The notes under the pieces were generated by a model. That model searched no databases. It saw only the letters and a program-made list of their open reading frames with translations, and had not been told where the DNA came from. A DNA stretch of 64,000 nucleotides from an uncultured Acetatifactor sp. (GTDB lineage Bacteria; Bacillota; Clostridia; Lachnospirales; Lachnospiraceae), in contig CAKSAN010000010.1 in the NCBI GenBank assembly GCA_934436435.1, forward strand, positions 91,292 to 155,291, in the 5' to 3' direction. Below, one piece after another: positions 46,375 through 55,611 of this stretch (the first letter of the stretch is position 1; the number at the start of each line of letters is the position of its first letter). The translations under genes and the position numbers were made by a program.

Positions 46375-47313
46375 ATGAAAACAAAGATCACGGAACTTCT
46401 ACAAATCGAATATCCCATTTTCCAGGGCGGCATGGCATGGGTGGCGGAACATAAGCTGGCGGCAGCGGTATCCAATGCCGGAGGCTTAGGCATCATCGGT
46501 GCTGCTTCCGCTCCGCCGGAGGTCGTCCGGGAGGAGATCCGCAAATGTAAAGAGCTGACTGACAAACCCTTCGGCGTGAATATCATGCTGCTCAATCCTA
46601 ATGCGGAGGAAGTGGCGAAGATCGTCGTGGAAGAAGGAGTACAAGCGGTAACCACAGGAGCTGGGAATCCCGGAAAATTCATGGAACTGTGGAAGAATGC
46701 CGGAGTGAAGGTGATCCCGGTGGTGGCAAGTGTAGCTATGGCGAAGATGATGGAGCGTGCCGGAGCGGACGCTGTGGTGGCAGAAGGCATGGAAAGCGGT
46801 GGACATATCGGTTCCACCACGACCATGGCGCTGGTGCCGCAGGTGGTGGATGCGGTGTCTATCCCGGTGATCGCTGCCGGAGGCATTGCCGATGGCAGGG
46901 GAATGGCAGCGGCTTTCATGCTGGGAGCGGAAGGGATCCAGATGGGCACCCGGTTCGTAGCATCAAAGGAGTCCATTGTCCATGAAAATTATAAGAATCA
47001 GATCATCAAGGCAAAGGATATCGATTCCGTAGTGACAGGAATGTCTACCGGACATCCGGTGCGTTCTTTACGTAATCAGATGACCAGGGAGTATCTGAAG
47101 CTGGAAAAGGAAAATGCAGACTTCATGGAACTGGAAAAGCTGACGTTGGGATCTCTCAGGAAGGCTGTGCAGGACGGAGATACCGTAAACGGAACCCTGA
47201 TGGCCGGGCAGATTGCAGGATTGATCCGCAGAGAACAGACTTGCCGTGAGATTATTGAAGAAACGGTGCAGCAGGCGCAGGAGTGCATAGCGGCACAAGG
47301 ACAGCATAAATAA
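46375..47313 (+). CDS. fabK: Enoyl-ACP reductase II (FabK)
   Basis: A 312-residue FMN-dependent enoyl-ACP reductase that completes each elongation round. FMN-site motifs (FQGGMAW, AGGIADGRG, MGTRF) and the catalytic His144 in GGHIG are present, the same position as in pneumococcal FabK. It is the FabK-type enzyme that is triclosan-tolerant in related species (known family property). It is followed by fabD. Confidence 0.93.
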   Translation: MKTKITELLQIEYPIFQGGMAWVAEHKLAAAVSNAGGLGIIGAASAPPEVVREEIRKCKELTDKPFGVNIMLLNPNAEEVAKIVVEEGVQAVTTGAGNPGKFMELWKNAGVKVIPVVASVAMAKMMERAGADAVVAEGMESGGHIGSTTTMALVPQVVDAVSIPVIAAGGIADGRGMAAAFMLGAEGIQMGTRFVASKESIVHENYKNQIIKAKDIDSVVTGMSTGHPVRSLRNQMTREYLKLEKENADFMELEKLTLGSLRKAVQDGDTVNGTLMAGQIAGLIRREQTCREIIEETVQQAQECIAAQGQHK

Positions 47314-47436
47314 ACCGCTGACAACAGATTTTGAACAGCGTCAGGCGGCGTAGTGTATAGGGAAAACGGCGCGTTACAAAAATGTGCTGTAATCGAGGAG
47401 AACAATAGCATCACATAGTAATTAGGAGATGACAAA

Positions 47437-48423
47437 ATGAGCAGGATCGCATATTTATTCCCGGGACAGGGGTCCCAGTACATAGGAATGGGTAAGGAAT
47501 TTTACGATACTTACCCGGAGGCACAGGCAGTATGGAAGCTGGCGGATAAGGTGCTCCAGAATCTGTACTGGCAGGATAAGCGGGAAGCACAGGCGGAAAG
47601 CGGACATCCGTACTCCATGGAACAGCTGACCTTTGAGGAAAATTCTTATATCAATATTACGGAATACACACAGATCGCCATGCTGACCATGGAAGTGGCT
47701 ATTCTGAAAGTATTGGAGGCAAAAGGACTGAAAGCGGAGATGGCAGCAGGTTTGAGCCTGGGAGAATATGGGGCGCTGGCTGCCGCCGGTGTGATGGAGC
47801 TGCCGGATCTGTTCCGGATCATCCGGATGCGAGGTATCTATATGCAGGAGGCCTATCCGGAAGGAGGTGCCATGGCAGCGGTATTAGGACTGGACGGAGA
47901 TATCGTGGCAAAAATCTGCGAACAGACAGCAGAAGAAACCGGCAAAGTCGTCTCGGTGGCAAATTATAACTGCCCGGGACAGATCGTGATCACCGGAGAG
48001 GCAGATGCGGTAGCGGCAGCATCGGAAGCGCTGAAAGAAGCAGGTGCAAAACGCTGTATTCCCTTAAAGGTCAGCGGACCGTTCCACTCAGCCCTGTTAA
48101 AAAATGCGGGAGAACAATTGGCAGAAGAATTGAAAAGCGTCAAGCTGTCAACCCCCTGGATCCCTTACGTGTCCAACGTAACAGCGGATTATGTGACAGA
48201 TGCGTCACAGGTTGCGGAACTGTTGACACAACAGGTGTCCAGTCCCGTACATTTCACCCAGAGCATAGAGCGGATGATTGCAGATGGCGTGGATACTTTC
48301 ATAGAGATCGGCCCGGGGAAGACACTCAGCAGCTTCGTCCGTAAAATTGACAGAAATGTCAAAGTATATAATATCGAAAAACCGGAGGATCTGGCCCGGG
48401 TGATGGAGGAGCTGGTATGTTGA
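47437..48423 (+). CDS. fabD: Malonyl-CoA:ACP transacylase (FabD)
   Basis: A 328-residue enzyme that moves malonyl from CoA to ACP. The active-site Ser107 is in GLSLGEY (Leu where many members have His) and the partner is His217 in GPFHSALL. The N-terminus MSRIAYLFPGQGSQ is classic. It starts 123 bases after fabK and overlaps fabG by 7 bases. Confidence 0.95.
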   Translation: MSRIAYLFPGQGSQYIGMGKEFYDTYPEAQAVWKLADKVLQNLYWQDKREAQAESGHPYSMEQLTFEENSYINITEYTQIAMLTMEVAILKVLEAKGLKAEMAAGLSLGEYGALAAAGVMELPDLFRIIRMRGIYMQEAYPEGGAMAAVLGLDGDIVAKICEQTAEETGKVVSVANYNCPGQIVITGEADAVAAASEALKEAGAKRCIPLKVSGPFHSALLKNAGEQLAEELKSVKLSTPWIPYVSNVTADYVTDASQVAELLTQQVSSPVHFTQSIERMIADGVDTFIEIGPGKTLSSFVRKIDRNVKVYNIEKPEDLARVMEELVC

Positions 48424-49172
48424 CAGGAAAAAGTCTGACAGGACAAGTTGCTATTGTCACAGGAGCGTCACGGGGCATCGGAAAAGCAGTGGCACAGGCA
48501 CTGGCAGCAGAGGGAGCCACGGTGATCATTAATTATAACGGCTCTGCAGAAGCAGCGGAAGCGGTCGCAGCGGACATCCGAAGCCGCGGCGGTATGGCGG
48601 AGGCTGTGAAGTGCAATGTTGCGGATTTTGCAGAGAGTGAAGCCTTTGTAAAGGCGGTAACGGAGAAATACGGCAGAGTTGACATCCTTGTCAATAACGC
48701 CGGGATCACGCGGGACAATCTGATCGTGCGGATGTCGGAAGAAGAATTCAATGCAGTCCTGGATACGAACCTGAAAGGCGCATTTCACATGATCCGGCAT
48801 CTGACGAAGACCTTTATGAAGCAGAGATATGGGAAAATCATCAATATCTCTTCTGTCAGTGGCATTGTCGGGAATGCCGGGCAGGCTAATTATTCCGCAT
48901 CCAAGGCGGGACTGATCGGTCTGACGAAAAGCGTAGCAAGAGAACTGGCATCCCGGAATATCTGTGTGAATGCCGTGGCACCCGGATTTATCCGGACAGA
49001 TATGACAGACAAGCTGCCGGAGGCGGTACAGGATAATGCGGTCGGACAGATTCCCCTTAAGAAAATGGGAAGACCGGAGGATGTCGCACAGGCGGTACTG
49101 TTCCTGGCAGGAGATGCGTCGGATTATATCACCGGCCAGGTGCTGTGCGTGGACGGCGGTATGGCAATGTAA
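48417..49172 (+). CDS. fabG: 3-oxoacyl-ACP reductase (FabG)
   Basis: A 251-residue NADPH-dependent short-chain dehydrogenase that reduces 3-oxoacyl-ACP. TGASRGIG cofactor motif, NNAG, and the catalytic Tyr159 and Lys163 in YSASK are present. The ATG overlaps fabD, so the two are translationally coupled. Confidence 0.95.
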   Translation: MLTGKSLTGQVAIVTGASRGIGKAVAQALAAEGATVIINYNGSAEAAEAVAADIRSRGGMAEAVKCNVADFAESEAFVKAVTEKYGRVDILVNNAGITRDNLIVRMSEEEFNAVLDTNLKGAFHMIRHLTKTFMKQRYGKIINISSVSGIVGNAGQANYSASKAGLIGLTKSVARELASRNICVNAVAPGFIRTDMTDKLPEAVQDNAVGQIPLKKMGRPEDVAQAVLFLAGDASDYITGQVLCVDGGMAM

Positions 49173-49269
49173 AAACAAGTCCGGCAACAGTAAAGCAGAA
49201 TAGAAAATATGTCCGCTAACGGTACAGCAGGATAGAAAATAAGTCAGGACGCGAGGGAGTATATCACGT

Positions 49270-50511
49270 ATGGGTAAAAATAGAAGAGTTGTAATAACAG
49301 GCATGGGAGCCATCACTCCTATTGGCAACAGCGTAGAGGAATTCTGGAATGGTATCAAAGAGGGCAAGACCGGATTTGGTCCTATAACCTATTTTGATAC
49401 TGCGGATTACCGTTGTAAGCTGGCGGCGGAAGTGAAGGATTTTGATCCTGCGCAATATATGGATAAAAAGGCAGCCCGTAGAATGGAGCAGTTCTGCCAG
49501 TTCGCGGTAGCGGCTGCCGGACAGGCGATCACGGATGCGGGTCTTAACATGGAACAGGAAGATCCTTATATGGTGGGCTGCAGTGTGGGAAGCGGCATCG
49601 GAAGCTTACAGGCCATGGAACGGGAATATGACCGTCTGAAGGAAAAAGGCCCCGGCAGAGTGGGTCCTATGCTGGTGCCTCTGATGATCTCCAATATGGC
49701 AGCAGGTAATGTCAGCATTGCTTATGGATTAAAAGGAAAGAGCCTGAACGTGGTGACTGCCTGCGCAACCGGCACTCATTCCATCGGAGAAGCATACCGT
49801 ACGATCCAGTACGGCGATGCGGATGTAATGGTAGCGGGAGGAACGGAAAGCTCCATTACCCCCATTGGAATTGCCGGATTTTCCGCACTGACAGCATTGT
49901 CGTTTAGTGAAGACCCTCAGAGAGCTTCTATTCCTTTCGATAAAGACCGCAATGGCTTCGTTATGGGAGAAGGCTCGGCGGTAGTGGTACTGGAAGAACT
50001 GGAGCATGCAAAGAGACGCGGAGCGAAGATCTATGCGGAACTGATCGGTTATGGCTGTTCTTCGGATGCCTATCACATCACCTCCCCTGCGGAGGATGGC
50101 AGCGGGGCGGCTGCCGCCATGCTGAACGCCTTAAAAGACGGCGGTGTGGCGCCGGAGGAGCTTACTTATATTAATGCCCATGGAACCAGCACCCATCATA
50201 ATGACCTGTTCGAGACCAGAGCTATCAAGCTTGCATTTGGAGAACATGCTTATGATCTGAAGATCAATTCCACCAAATCCATGGTGGGACATCTCCTGGG
50301 AGCGGCAGGAGCGGTGGAATTCGTCACCTGCGTAAAAGAAATTCAGGAAGGCTATATCCACCGTACCGTGGGATTGCGTGAGACGGAGGAGGAACTGGAT
50401 CTGAATTACTGTCGGGACAGCTACGAAGAAGAGGTGCCTTATGCGCTGACCAATTCGTTGGGCTTCGGCGGACATAATGCGAGTCTGCTGTTGAAGAAGT
50501 ACATGGAATAA
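49270..50511 (+). CDS. fabF: 3-oxoacyl-ACP synthase II (FabF)
   Basis: A 413-residue condensing enzyme for chain elongation with the Cys-His-His triad: Cys165 (TACATGTH), His304 (NAHGTSTHHND) and His341 (GHLLGAAG). It follows fabG after 97 bases. No accB follows, unlike the common clostridial order. Confidence 0.95.
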   Translation: MGKNRRVVITGMGAITPIGNSVEEFWNGIKEGKTGFGPITYFDTADYRCKLAAEVKDFDPAQYMDKKAARRMEQFCQFAVAAAGQAITDAGLNMEQEDPYMVGCSVGSGIGSLQAMEREYDRLKEKGPGRVGPMLVPLMISNMAAGNVSIAYGLKGKSLNVVTACATGTHSIGEAYRTIQYGDADVMVAGGTESSITPIGIAGFSALTALSFSEDPQRASIPFDKDRNGFVMGEGSAVVVLEELEHAKRRGAKIYAELIGYGCSSDAYHITSPAEDGSGAAAAMLNALKDGGVAPEELTYINAHGTSTHHNDLFETRAIKLAFGEHAYDLKINSTKSMVGHLLGAAGAVEFVTCVKEIQEGYIHRTVGLRETEEELDLNYCRDSYEEEVPYALTNSLGFGGHNASLLLKKYME

Positions 50512-50571
50512 TCGCAACGGAATGCGAAATAACATCTGCTGGCAAGATGCTATTTGCGGAACGGAGGAATA

Positions 50572-51000
50572 ATGTCAGTATATAACACCCAGGAAATCAT
50601 GGAGATTCTGCCCCACAGACATCCCTTTCTGCTGATTGATACCATCGAGGAGCTGGAGCCCGGTGTCAGAGCGGTGGGACGCAAAAACGTAACCTTCAAC
50701 GAGCCGTATTTTGCAGGACATTTTCCGGGGAACCCGGTGATGCCCGGAGTGTTGATCGTGGAAGCACTGGCACAGACAGGGGCGGTAGCAATTCTGTCTC
50801 TGCCGGAGCATCGCGGCAAGACCGCTTATTTTGCCGGGATTGATAAGGCAAAATTCAAACAGATGGTGCGCCCCGGAGACACCTTGGAACTGGAGACCAC
50901 CATTATCCGCAGCAAAGGACCAGTCGGTGTCGGTGAAGCAGTCGCCACCGTGAACGGGAAACTGGCTGCGAAGGCAGAGCTTACCTTTGCGGTAAAGTAA
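50572..51000 (+). CDS. fabZ: 3-hydroxyacyl-ACP dehydratase (FabZ)
   Basis: A 142-residue hot-dog-fold dehydratase with catalytic His50 ([10 protein letters not shown]) and Glu64 (VEALAQTGA). The ATG at 50572 is supported by CGGAGG 5 bases upstream; an in-frame TTG at 50554 is less likely. Next gene is accDA; accC is not between them. Confidence 0.94.
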   Translation: MSVYNTQEIMEILPHRHPFLLIDTIEELEPGVRAVGRKNVTFNEPYFAGHFPGNPVMPGVLIVEALAQTGAVAILSLPEHRGKTAYFAGIDKAKFKQMVRPGDTLELETTIIRSKGPVGVGEAVATVNGKLAAKAELTFAVK

Positions 51001-51070
51001 AAATAGTCTGCGGAAATGCTTTTTATGGGTGGGACAGAGATAAGAGTGATGCAGAATAAGAGGTGCAGAT

Positions 51071-52726
51071 ATGGGAAGCGTAGATATAGAAACAGAGATC
51101 AAATGCCCGAAATGCAAGAAAATGATAAACAGGGACAGGGCGGCGAAAAATAAATATGTCTGCTATGAGTGTGGTTATTATTTCCGGGTGAAGACCCACA
51201 ACCGGATCCGCATGGTGGCAGACCGGAAAAGCTTTCAGCCCTGGTTCGAGGAGATAGAAGAAAGCAATCCACTGAAATATGAGGGCTATGAGGAAAAGCT
51301 GGCGGAAGCCAGAGAAAAGTCCGGCGTGAAAGAAGCTGTGACAGTAGGTGAATGCGAGATTTACGGGGAAAAGGCCGTGATCGGCATCTGTGAATCGAAA
51401 TTCATGATGGGAAGCATGGGACATGTGGTCGGTGAGAAGGTCACCCGGGCGATTGAAAAAGCGACAGAATTGCGGCGGCCTGTATTTTTGTTCTGCTGTT
51501 CCGGCGGTGCAAGAATGCAGGAGGGAATTGTGTCACTGATGCAGATGGCAAAGACCTCCGCAGCAATCAAGCGGCATGGAGAAGCGGGACTTCTCTACGC
51601 GACTATTTTGACGGATCCCACTACAGGTGGTGTAACGGCCAGCTTTGCCATGCTGGGAGACGTGATCATGGCGGAACCGGGAGCATTGATCGGCTTCGCA
51701 GGACCGAGAGTCATTAAGCAGACGCTGGGACAGCGTCTCCCTGACGGCTTCCAGACGGCGGAATTTTTACAGGAGCATGGTTTTGTGGACGGCATCGTCC
51801 GCCGGGAGAATCTGAAGAAGACCTTATATTTCCTGATCACGACGCATCGGTGCAGTGAAGGGAATTATGCGGATTTTAAGAAAAATTTTGATTTCCATTT
51901 TGAACCTACGGAAATTGTGAAGGAACGGTCATTCCTGACACTCCCCAGAACGGCATGGGAAAAGGTCAAGACAGTCCGGAGAGTGGACAGACCGGCAGCG
52001 ACCGACTATATTCCCTACATTTTCGATTATGTGGTGGAGGCTCACGGAGACCGTTATTATGGGGATGACAAGGCACTGGTGGGCGCCGTCGCATTTCTGG
52101 ACGGTCAGCCGGTGACGGTGCTGGCAGACGTGAAGGGCAAGGATTTCGCAGAATGCGAAAAACGTAATTACGGCATGCCCATGCCGGAAGGCTACCGTAA
52201 GGCCCTGCGCCTGATGAAGCAGGCGGAGAAGTTCCACCGTCCCATTATCAGTTTTGTGAACACACCGGGAGCTTTCTGCGGTGTGGAAGCGGAAGAAAGA
52301 GGACAGGGTGAGGCTATTGCCCGGAATCTGTTGGAAATGTCGGCTCTGAAAGTACCGGTATTGTGTATCCTTATCGGAGAAGGTGGCAGTGGCGGTGCAC
52401 TGGCTACTGCGGTAGGCAATGAGGTGTGGATGATGGAAAATGCCACCTACTCGATCCTGTCACCGGAAGGTTTTGCTTCTATATTATGGAAGGATGCCGA
52501 CAGAGCCAGAGAGGCCAGCGAAGTCATGAACATTACTTCCGAGGATCTGAAACGTCTCGGTGTGATCGAACGGATCGTGCCGGAATACGGCGGAGCGGAC
52601 AACAGTACGGTGGAAGCCATCGGCGGCTATCTCAAGGAGCATATCAAGGAATTCCTGCAAAAATATACCGGTATGACCGGAGAACAGATCGCAGAGGAAC
52701 GTTATGAAAGGTTCCGCAAATATTAA
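51071..52726 (+). CDS. accDA: Fused acetyl-CoA carboxylase carboxyltransferase (AccD-AccA)
   Basis: A single 551-residue protein combining the beta (AccD) and alpha (AccA) carboxyltransferase subunits that make malonyl-CoA. The AccD zinc ribbon is at Cys12, Cys15, Cys31 and Cys34 (CPKC...CYEC); AccD-like motifs ([19 protein letters not shown]) follow; a linker lies near 277-300; then the AccA part ([28 protein letters not shown]). I see no internal stop or frameshift. It needs biotin carrier (AccB) and biotin carboxylase (AccC), which are not in this window. Confidence 0.9.
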   Translation: MGSVDIETEIKCPKCKKMINRDRAAKNKYVCYECGYYFRVKTHNRIRMVADRKSFQPWFEEIEESNPLKYEGYEEKLAEAREKSGVKEAVTVGECEIYGEKAVIGICESKFMMGSMGHVVGEKVTRAIEKATELRRPVFLFCCSGGARMQEGIVSLMQMAKTSAAIKRHGEAGLLYATILTDPTTGGVTASFAMLGDVIMAEPGALIGFAGPRVIKQTLGQRLPDGFQTAEFLQEHGFVDGIVRRENLKKTLYFLITTHRCSEGNYADFKKNFDFHFEPTEIVKERSFLTLPRTAWEKVKTVRRVDRPAATDYIPYIFDYVVEAHGDRYYGDDKALVGAVAFLDGQPVTVLADVKGKDFAECEKRNYGMPMPEGYRKALRLMKQAEKFHRPIISFVNTPGAFCGVEAEERGQGEAIARNLLEMSALKVPVLCILIGEGGSGGALATAVGNEVWMMENATYSILSPEGFASILWKDADRAREASEVMNITSEDLKRLGVIERIVPEYGGADNSTVEAIGGYLKEHIKEFLQKYTGMTGEQIAEERYERFRKY

Positions 52727-52750
52727 AGCGGTAACAAGAGGTGACGCGGG

Positions 52751-53812
52751 ATGAATCACAGAAAAATGATCCTGGGGGAGCTGCAGGCAGACATCCCCGT
52801 AATCCAGGGAGGCATGGGCGTAGGTATCAGCCTGTCCGGCCTGGCGGGAGCAGTGGCAGCGGCCGGTGGAATCGGCATTATTTCTACCGCCCAGATTGGT
52901 TTCCGGGAGCCGGATTTTGACAGAGATCCCATTGTCTGCAATCTGCGCGCCATCGGGAAAGAAATAGAAAAAGCAAGACAGACAGCAAAAGGAGGTATCG
53001 TCGGTGTCAATATCATGGTGGCGACACAGCGCTATGAGGATTACGTCAGGGCAGCAGTGCTGGCTGGTACGGACTGCATTATCTCCGGTGCAGGGCTGCC
53101 GCTGGATCTGCCCGGAGTTGTGGCGGAGACGGAACAGGAGATGCCCGGCCGTAGCCACCGGACGATGCTGGCGCCCATCGTATCCGGTATCCGGGCGCTG
53201 TCTGTTATTACAAAATACTGGATGAAAAAATATGACAGAAAACCCGATTTCATTGTAGCGGAAGGTCCGCTTGCGGGAGGCCATCTGGGATTTAAGAAGG
53301 AAGAACTGGATGCGTATACGCCGCAGAAATATGAAAAAGAGCTTACGGCAATGATCCGGCAGGCGGCGGAACTGGGAATCCCTCTGATCGCAGCGGGCGG
53401 AATCTACACCAGAGAGGACAGAGACTACTGTATGTCGCTGGGAGCCGCGGGGGTTCAGCTGGGGACCCGTTTCGTGACCACCGAAGAATGCGATGCGGCA
53501 GATGCCTACAAGGAGGCCTATCTCCGGGCGCGGAAAGATGATATTGTCATTGTAAAAAGTCCGGTGGGAATGCCGGGCAGAGCCATACGGAATGCTTTTC
53601 TGGAAAAAGTGGCGGCCGGGGAACGGTTTATGACCGGATGCAGGCATTGCATTAAGACCTGCGACCCGAAGACGGCACCGTATTGCATCACCAGAGCATT
53701 GATCAATGCGGCAACGGGAGATGTGGATAACGGACTGTTGTTCTGTGGCAGCAATGCCTGTCTGGCACAAAAAATAGAAAGAACAGCGGATATCATGGAG
53801 GAAATGGCGTGA
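52751..53812 (+). CDS. Second FabK-like/nitronate monooxygenase-family flavoprotein
   Basis: A 353-residue TIM-barrel flavoprotein of the FabK/nitronate monooxygenase superfamily, longer than FabK. FMN motifs (IQGGMGVG, AAGGIYTRED, QLGTRF) and His178 in GGHLG are present. The C-terminal part has an extra cysteine cluster (CRHCIKTCDPKTAPYC) that could bind a metal or an iron-sulfur centre. It lies between accDA and fabH, so a role in fatty-acid synthesis or repair is likely; whether it reduces enoyl-ACP is unknown. Confidence 0.8.
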   Translation: MNHRKMILGELQADIPVIQGGMGVGISLSGLAGAVAAAGGIGIISTAQIGFREPDFDRDPIVCNLRAIGKEIEKARQTAKGGIVGVNIMVATQRYEDYVRAAVLAGTDCIISGAGLPLDLPGVVAETEQEMPGRSHRTMLAPIVSGIRALSVITKYWMKKYDRKPDFIVAEGPLAGGHLGFKKEELDAYTPQKYEKELTAMIRQAAELGIPLIAAGGIYTREDRDYCMSLGAAGVQLGTRFVTTEECDAADAYKEAYLRARKDDIVIVKSPVGMPGRAIRNAFLEKVAAGERFMTGCRHCIKTCDPKTAPYCITRALINAATGDVDNGLLFCGSNACLAQKIERTADIMEEMA

Positions 53813-54855
53813 GGACCATAAGAATCACCGGAACCGGAAGTGCGCTTCCGGGGAGGATCGTTACAAATAAAGAATTGGAGCAGATGGTGGAAACTTCGGA
53901 TGAATGGATCCGGGAGAGAACAGGAATCGGTGAACGCCATGTGTCGGTGGGGGAGACGGTTGTGACACTGGCGTCAGAAGCAGCCGGCAAAGCACTGGAA
54001 CAGGCGGGAATATCTGCGGAAGAAATCAGCCTGATCCTGGTGGCAACCTGTTCTCCGGAGCAGTATCTGCCCTGCTGTGCCTGTCAGGTACAGGCAGCCA
54101 TCGGCGCGGTGAATGCACTGGCTTTCGATGTGAATGCGGCCTGTTCCGGTTTTCTGTTTGCACTGAATACCGCGGATGCCTATCTGCGGACGGGACTGGC
54201 GAAAAATGCCCTGGTCATTGGCAGTGAGGTGCTGTCCAAGCTGGTGGACTGGACGGATCGTGGCAGCTGCATCCTGTTCGGAGATGGCGCGGGGGCTGTG
54301 GTCGTGGAACAATGCAGGACAGAGTCCCGGGCGGTGGAATACGGTAACGCTTTGGCGGAGACAGAGGAGAAACGGATACCGGAAGCAGGAATTCTGGGAC
54401 GGGCGCTGCATTCCGACGGCACCGGCGGTGGAGTCTTACAATGCGGTGCGAGAGAACTGGCGACCCCGTATGCAGGGACTTCGGCAGCAAAGACGGACGG
54501 CAGAGAGAATTTTATTCAAATGGACGGACAGGAAGTGTACCGGTTTGCCACCAGACGGGTGCCACAGTGTATTGAAGAGGCATTGTCGGATGCCGGACTT
54601 ACCGTTGCGGATATTGACCTGTTCGTATTGCATCAGGCTAATGTCCGGATTATTGATGCTGTGGCGAAGCGGCTGCATGCGGACAGAGAGAAATTCCCCA
54701 CGAATCTGGAGAGGGTGGGCAATCTGTCCTCCGCCTCCATTCCGGTGCTTCTGGACGAACTGAACAGACAGGAAAAGCTGCACCGCGGTGACCGCATCGT
54801 TCTGGCGGGATTCGGCGCCGGGCTTACGATTGGGGCTTGCGTGATGACCTGGTAG
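53809..54855 (+). CDS. fabH: 3-oxoacyl-ACP synthase III (FabH)
   Basis: A 348-residue initiating condensing enzyme that joins acetyl-CoA (or branched acyl-CoA) to malonyl-ACP. Catalytic Cys112 (NAACSG), His275 (LHQANVR) and Asn305 (GNLSSAS) are all present. The GTG start overlaps the preceding stop (GTGA), so translation is coupled. There is an insertion of about 20 residues near 190-215 (VEYGNALAETEEKRIPEAG). Confidence 0.93.
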   Translation: MRTIRITGTGSALPGRIVTNKELEQMVETSDEWIRERTGIGERHVSVGETVVTLASEAAGKALEQAGISAEEISLILVATCSPEQYLPCCACQVQAAIGAVNALAFDVNAACSGFLFALNTADAYLRTGLAKNALVIGSEVLSKLVDWTDRGSCILFGDGAGAVVVEQCRTESRAVEYGNALAETEEKRIPEAGILGRALHSDGTGGGVLQCGARELATPYAGTSAAKTDGRENFIQMDGQEVYRFATRRVPQCIEEALSDAGLTVADIDLFVLHQANVRIIDAVAKRLHADREKFPTNLERVGNLSSASIPVLLDELNRQEKLHRGDRIVLAGFGAGLTIGACVMTW

Positions 54856-54970
54856 ACGGTATACTGAAAATGATTCGAAGGGCAGGAAGCCTGCGGATAT
54901 GCGTCCGGGAAGGCAGCTTCGAAGGAGCGCGGCATACGACAGAGAAATTCCAGATATCGTAGAGGAAACT

Positions 54971-55420
54971 ATGGAGAAGAGCAACAACCGGGTACTGAAT
55001 GAATTATTGGTGAATCTGTTCCATAATGTGATGGATGCGGAAGCAAAAGCGGTGATCACCGAGGAATTCAAGGATATTACAAATAATGACATGCACATTC
55101 TGGAGGCCATCGGTATCGAGGAGCCAAAGAGCATGTCCCGCATTGCCAGGGAACTCCACGTCACCGTGGGAACCCTGACCACGAATATGAACAGCCTGGA
55201 GAAAAAAGGCTATCTCACCCGGAACCGCAGCACACAGGACAAACGGGTAGTGCTGGTGACCCTGACGGAGAAGGGGCGGAAAGCCTTCTTCCATCATAGA
55301 GATTTTCACAGGAAAATGATCCACACGATCATTCGGGATCTGGACGAGGAAGAAATGCAGACATTGATCAAATGTCTGGGTAAACTGGATATTTTTTTCA
55401 GAGAAGGCAGCGAGGAGTGA
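54971..55420 (+). CDS. fabT: MarR-family regulator, FabT-like
   Basis: A 149-residue winged-helix regulator (MHILEAIGI, MSRIARELHVTVGTLTTNMN, DKRVVLVTLTEKG). It is the last gene of the fatty-acid operon, behind a short gap, and a FabT-type box lies before acpP at 45926-45938, so it probably represses the operon in response to acyl-ACP (known for FabT). The ATG at 54971 is preferred (GAGG 5 bases upstream); an in-frame start at 54899 adds an unconserved stretch. Its stop overlaps the terminator. Confidence 0.82.
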   Translation: MEKSNNRVLNELLVNLFHNVMDAEAKAVITEEFKDITNNDMHILEAIGIEEPKSMSRIARELHVTVGTLTTNMNSLEKKGYLTRNRSTQDKRVVLVTLTEKGRKAFFHHRDFHRKMIHTIIRDLDEEEMQTLIKCLGKLDIFFREGSEE

Positions 55421-55447
55421 CCGGAGAGTTCCGGTGGCTCCTTTTTT
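55414..55447 (+). terminator. Intrinsic terminator of the fatty-acid operon
   Basis: GGAGTGACCGGA (55414-55425) pairs with TCCGGTGGCTCC, followed by TTTTTT, overlapping the end of the MarR gene. Confidence 0.8.
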
Positions 55448-55611
55448 ACGCCTGCATCACATCGAAATCTTCCGGAAATTACAACAAACTATTTTCAGAT
55501 GAAAATAAATGTATTAAAATAGAAATATCTATTGGTAGAACGGAGACGGTTCTGCATAGTTATGGCATACGCAAGAGAAAATAATGAAATATAGAAACGG
55601 AGGATCTCCAG

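Noticed and set aside
52484..53770. 428-residue minus-strand open frame opposite fabK2
   Set aside because: Shadow of accDA and the flavoprotein gene; no family match.
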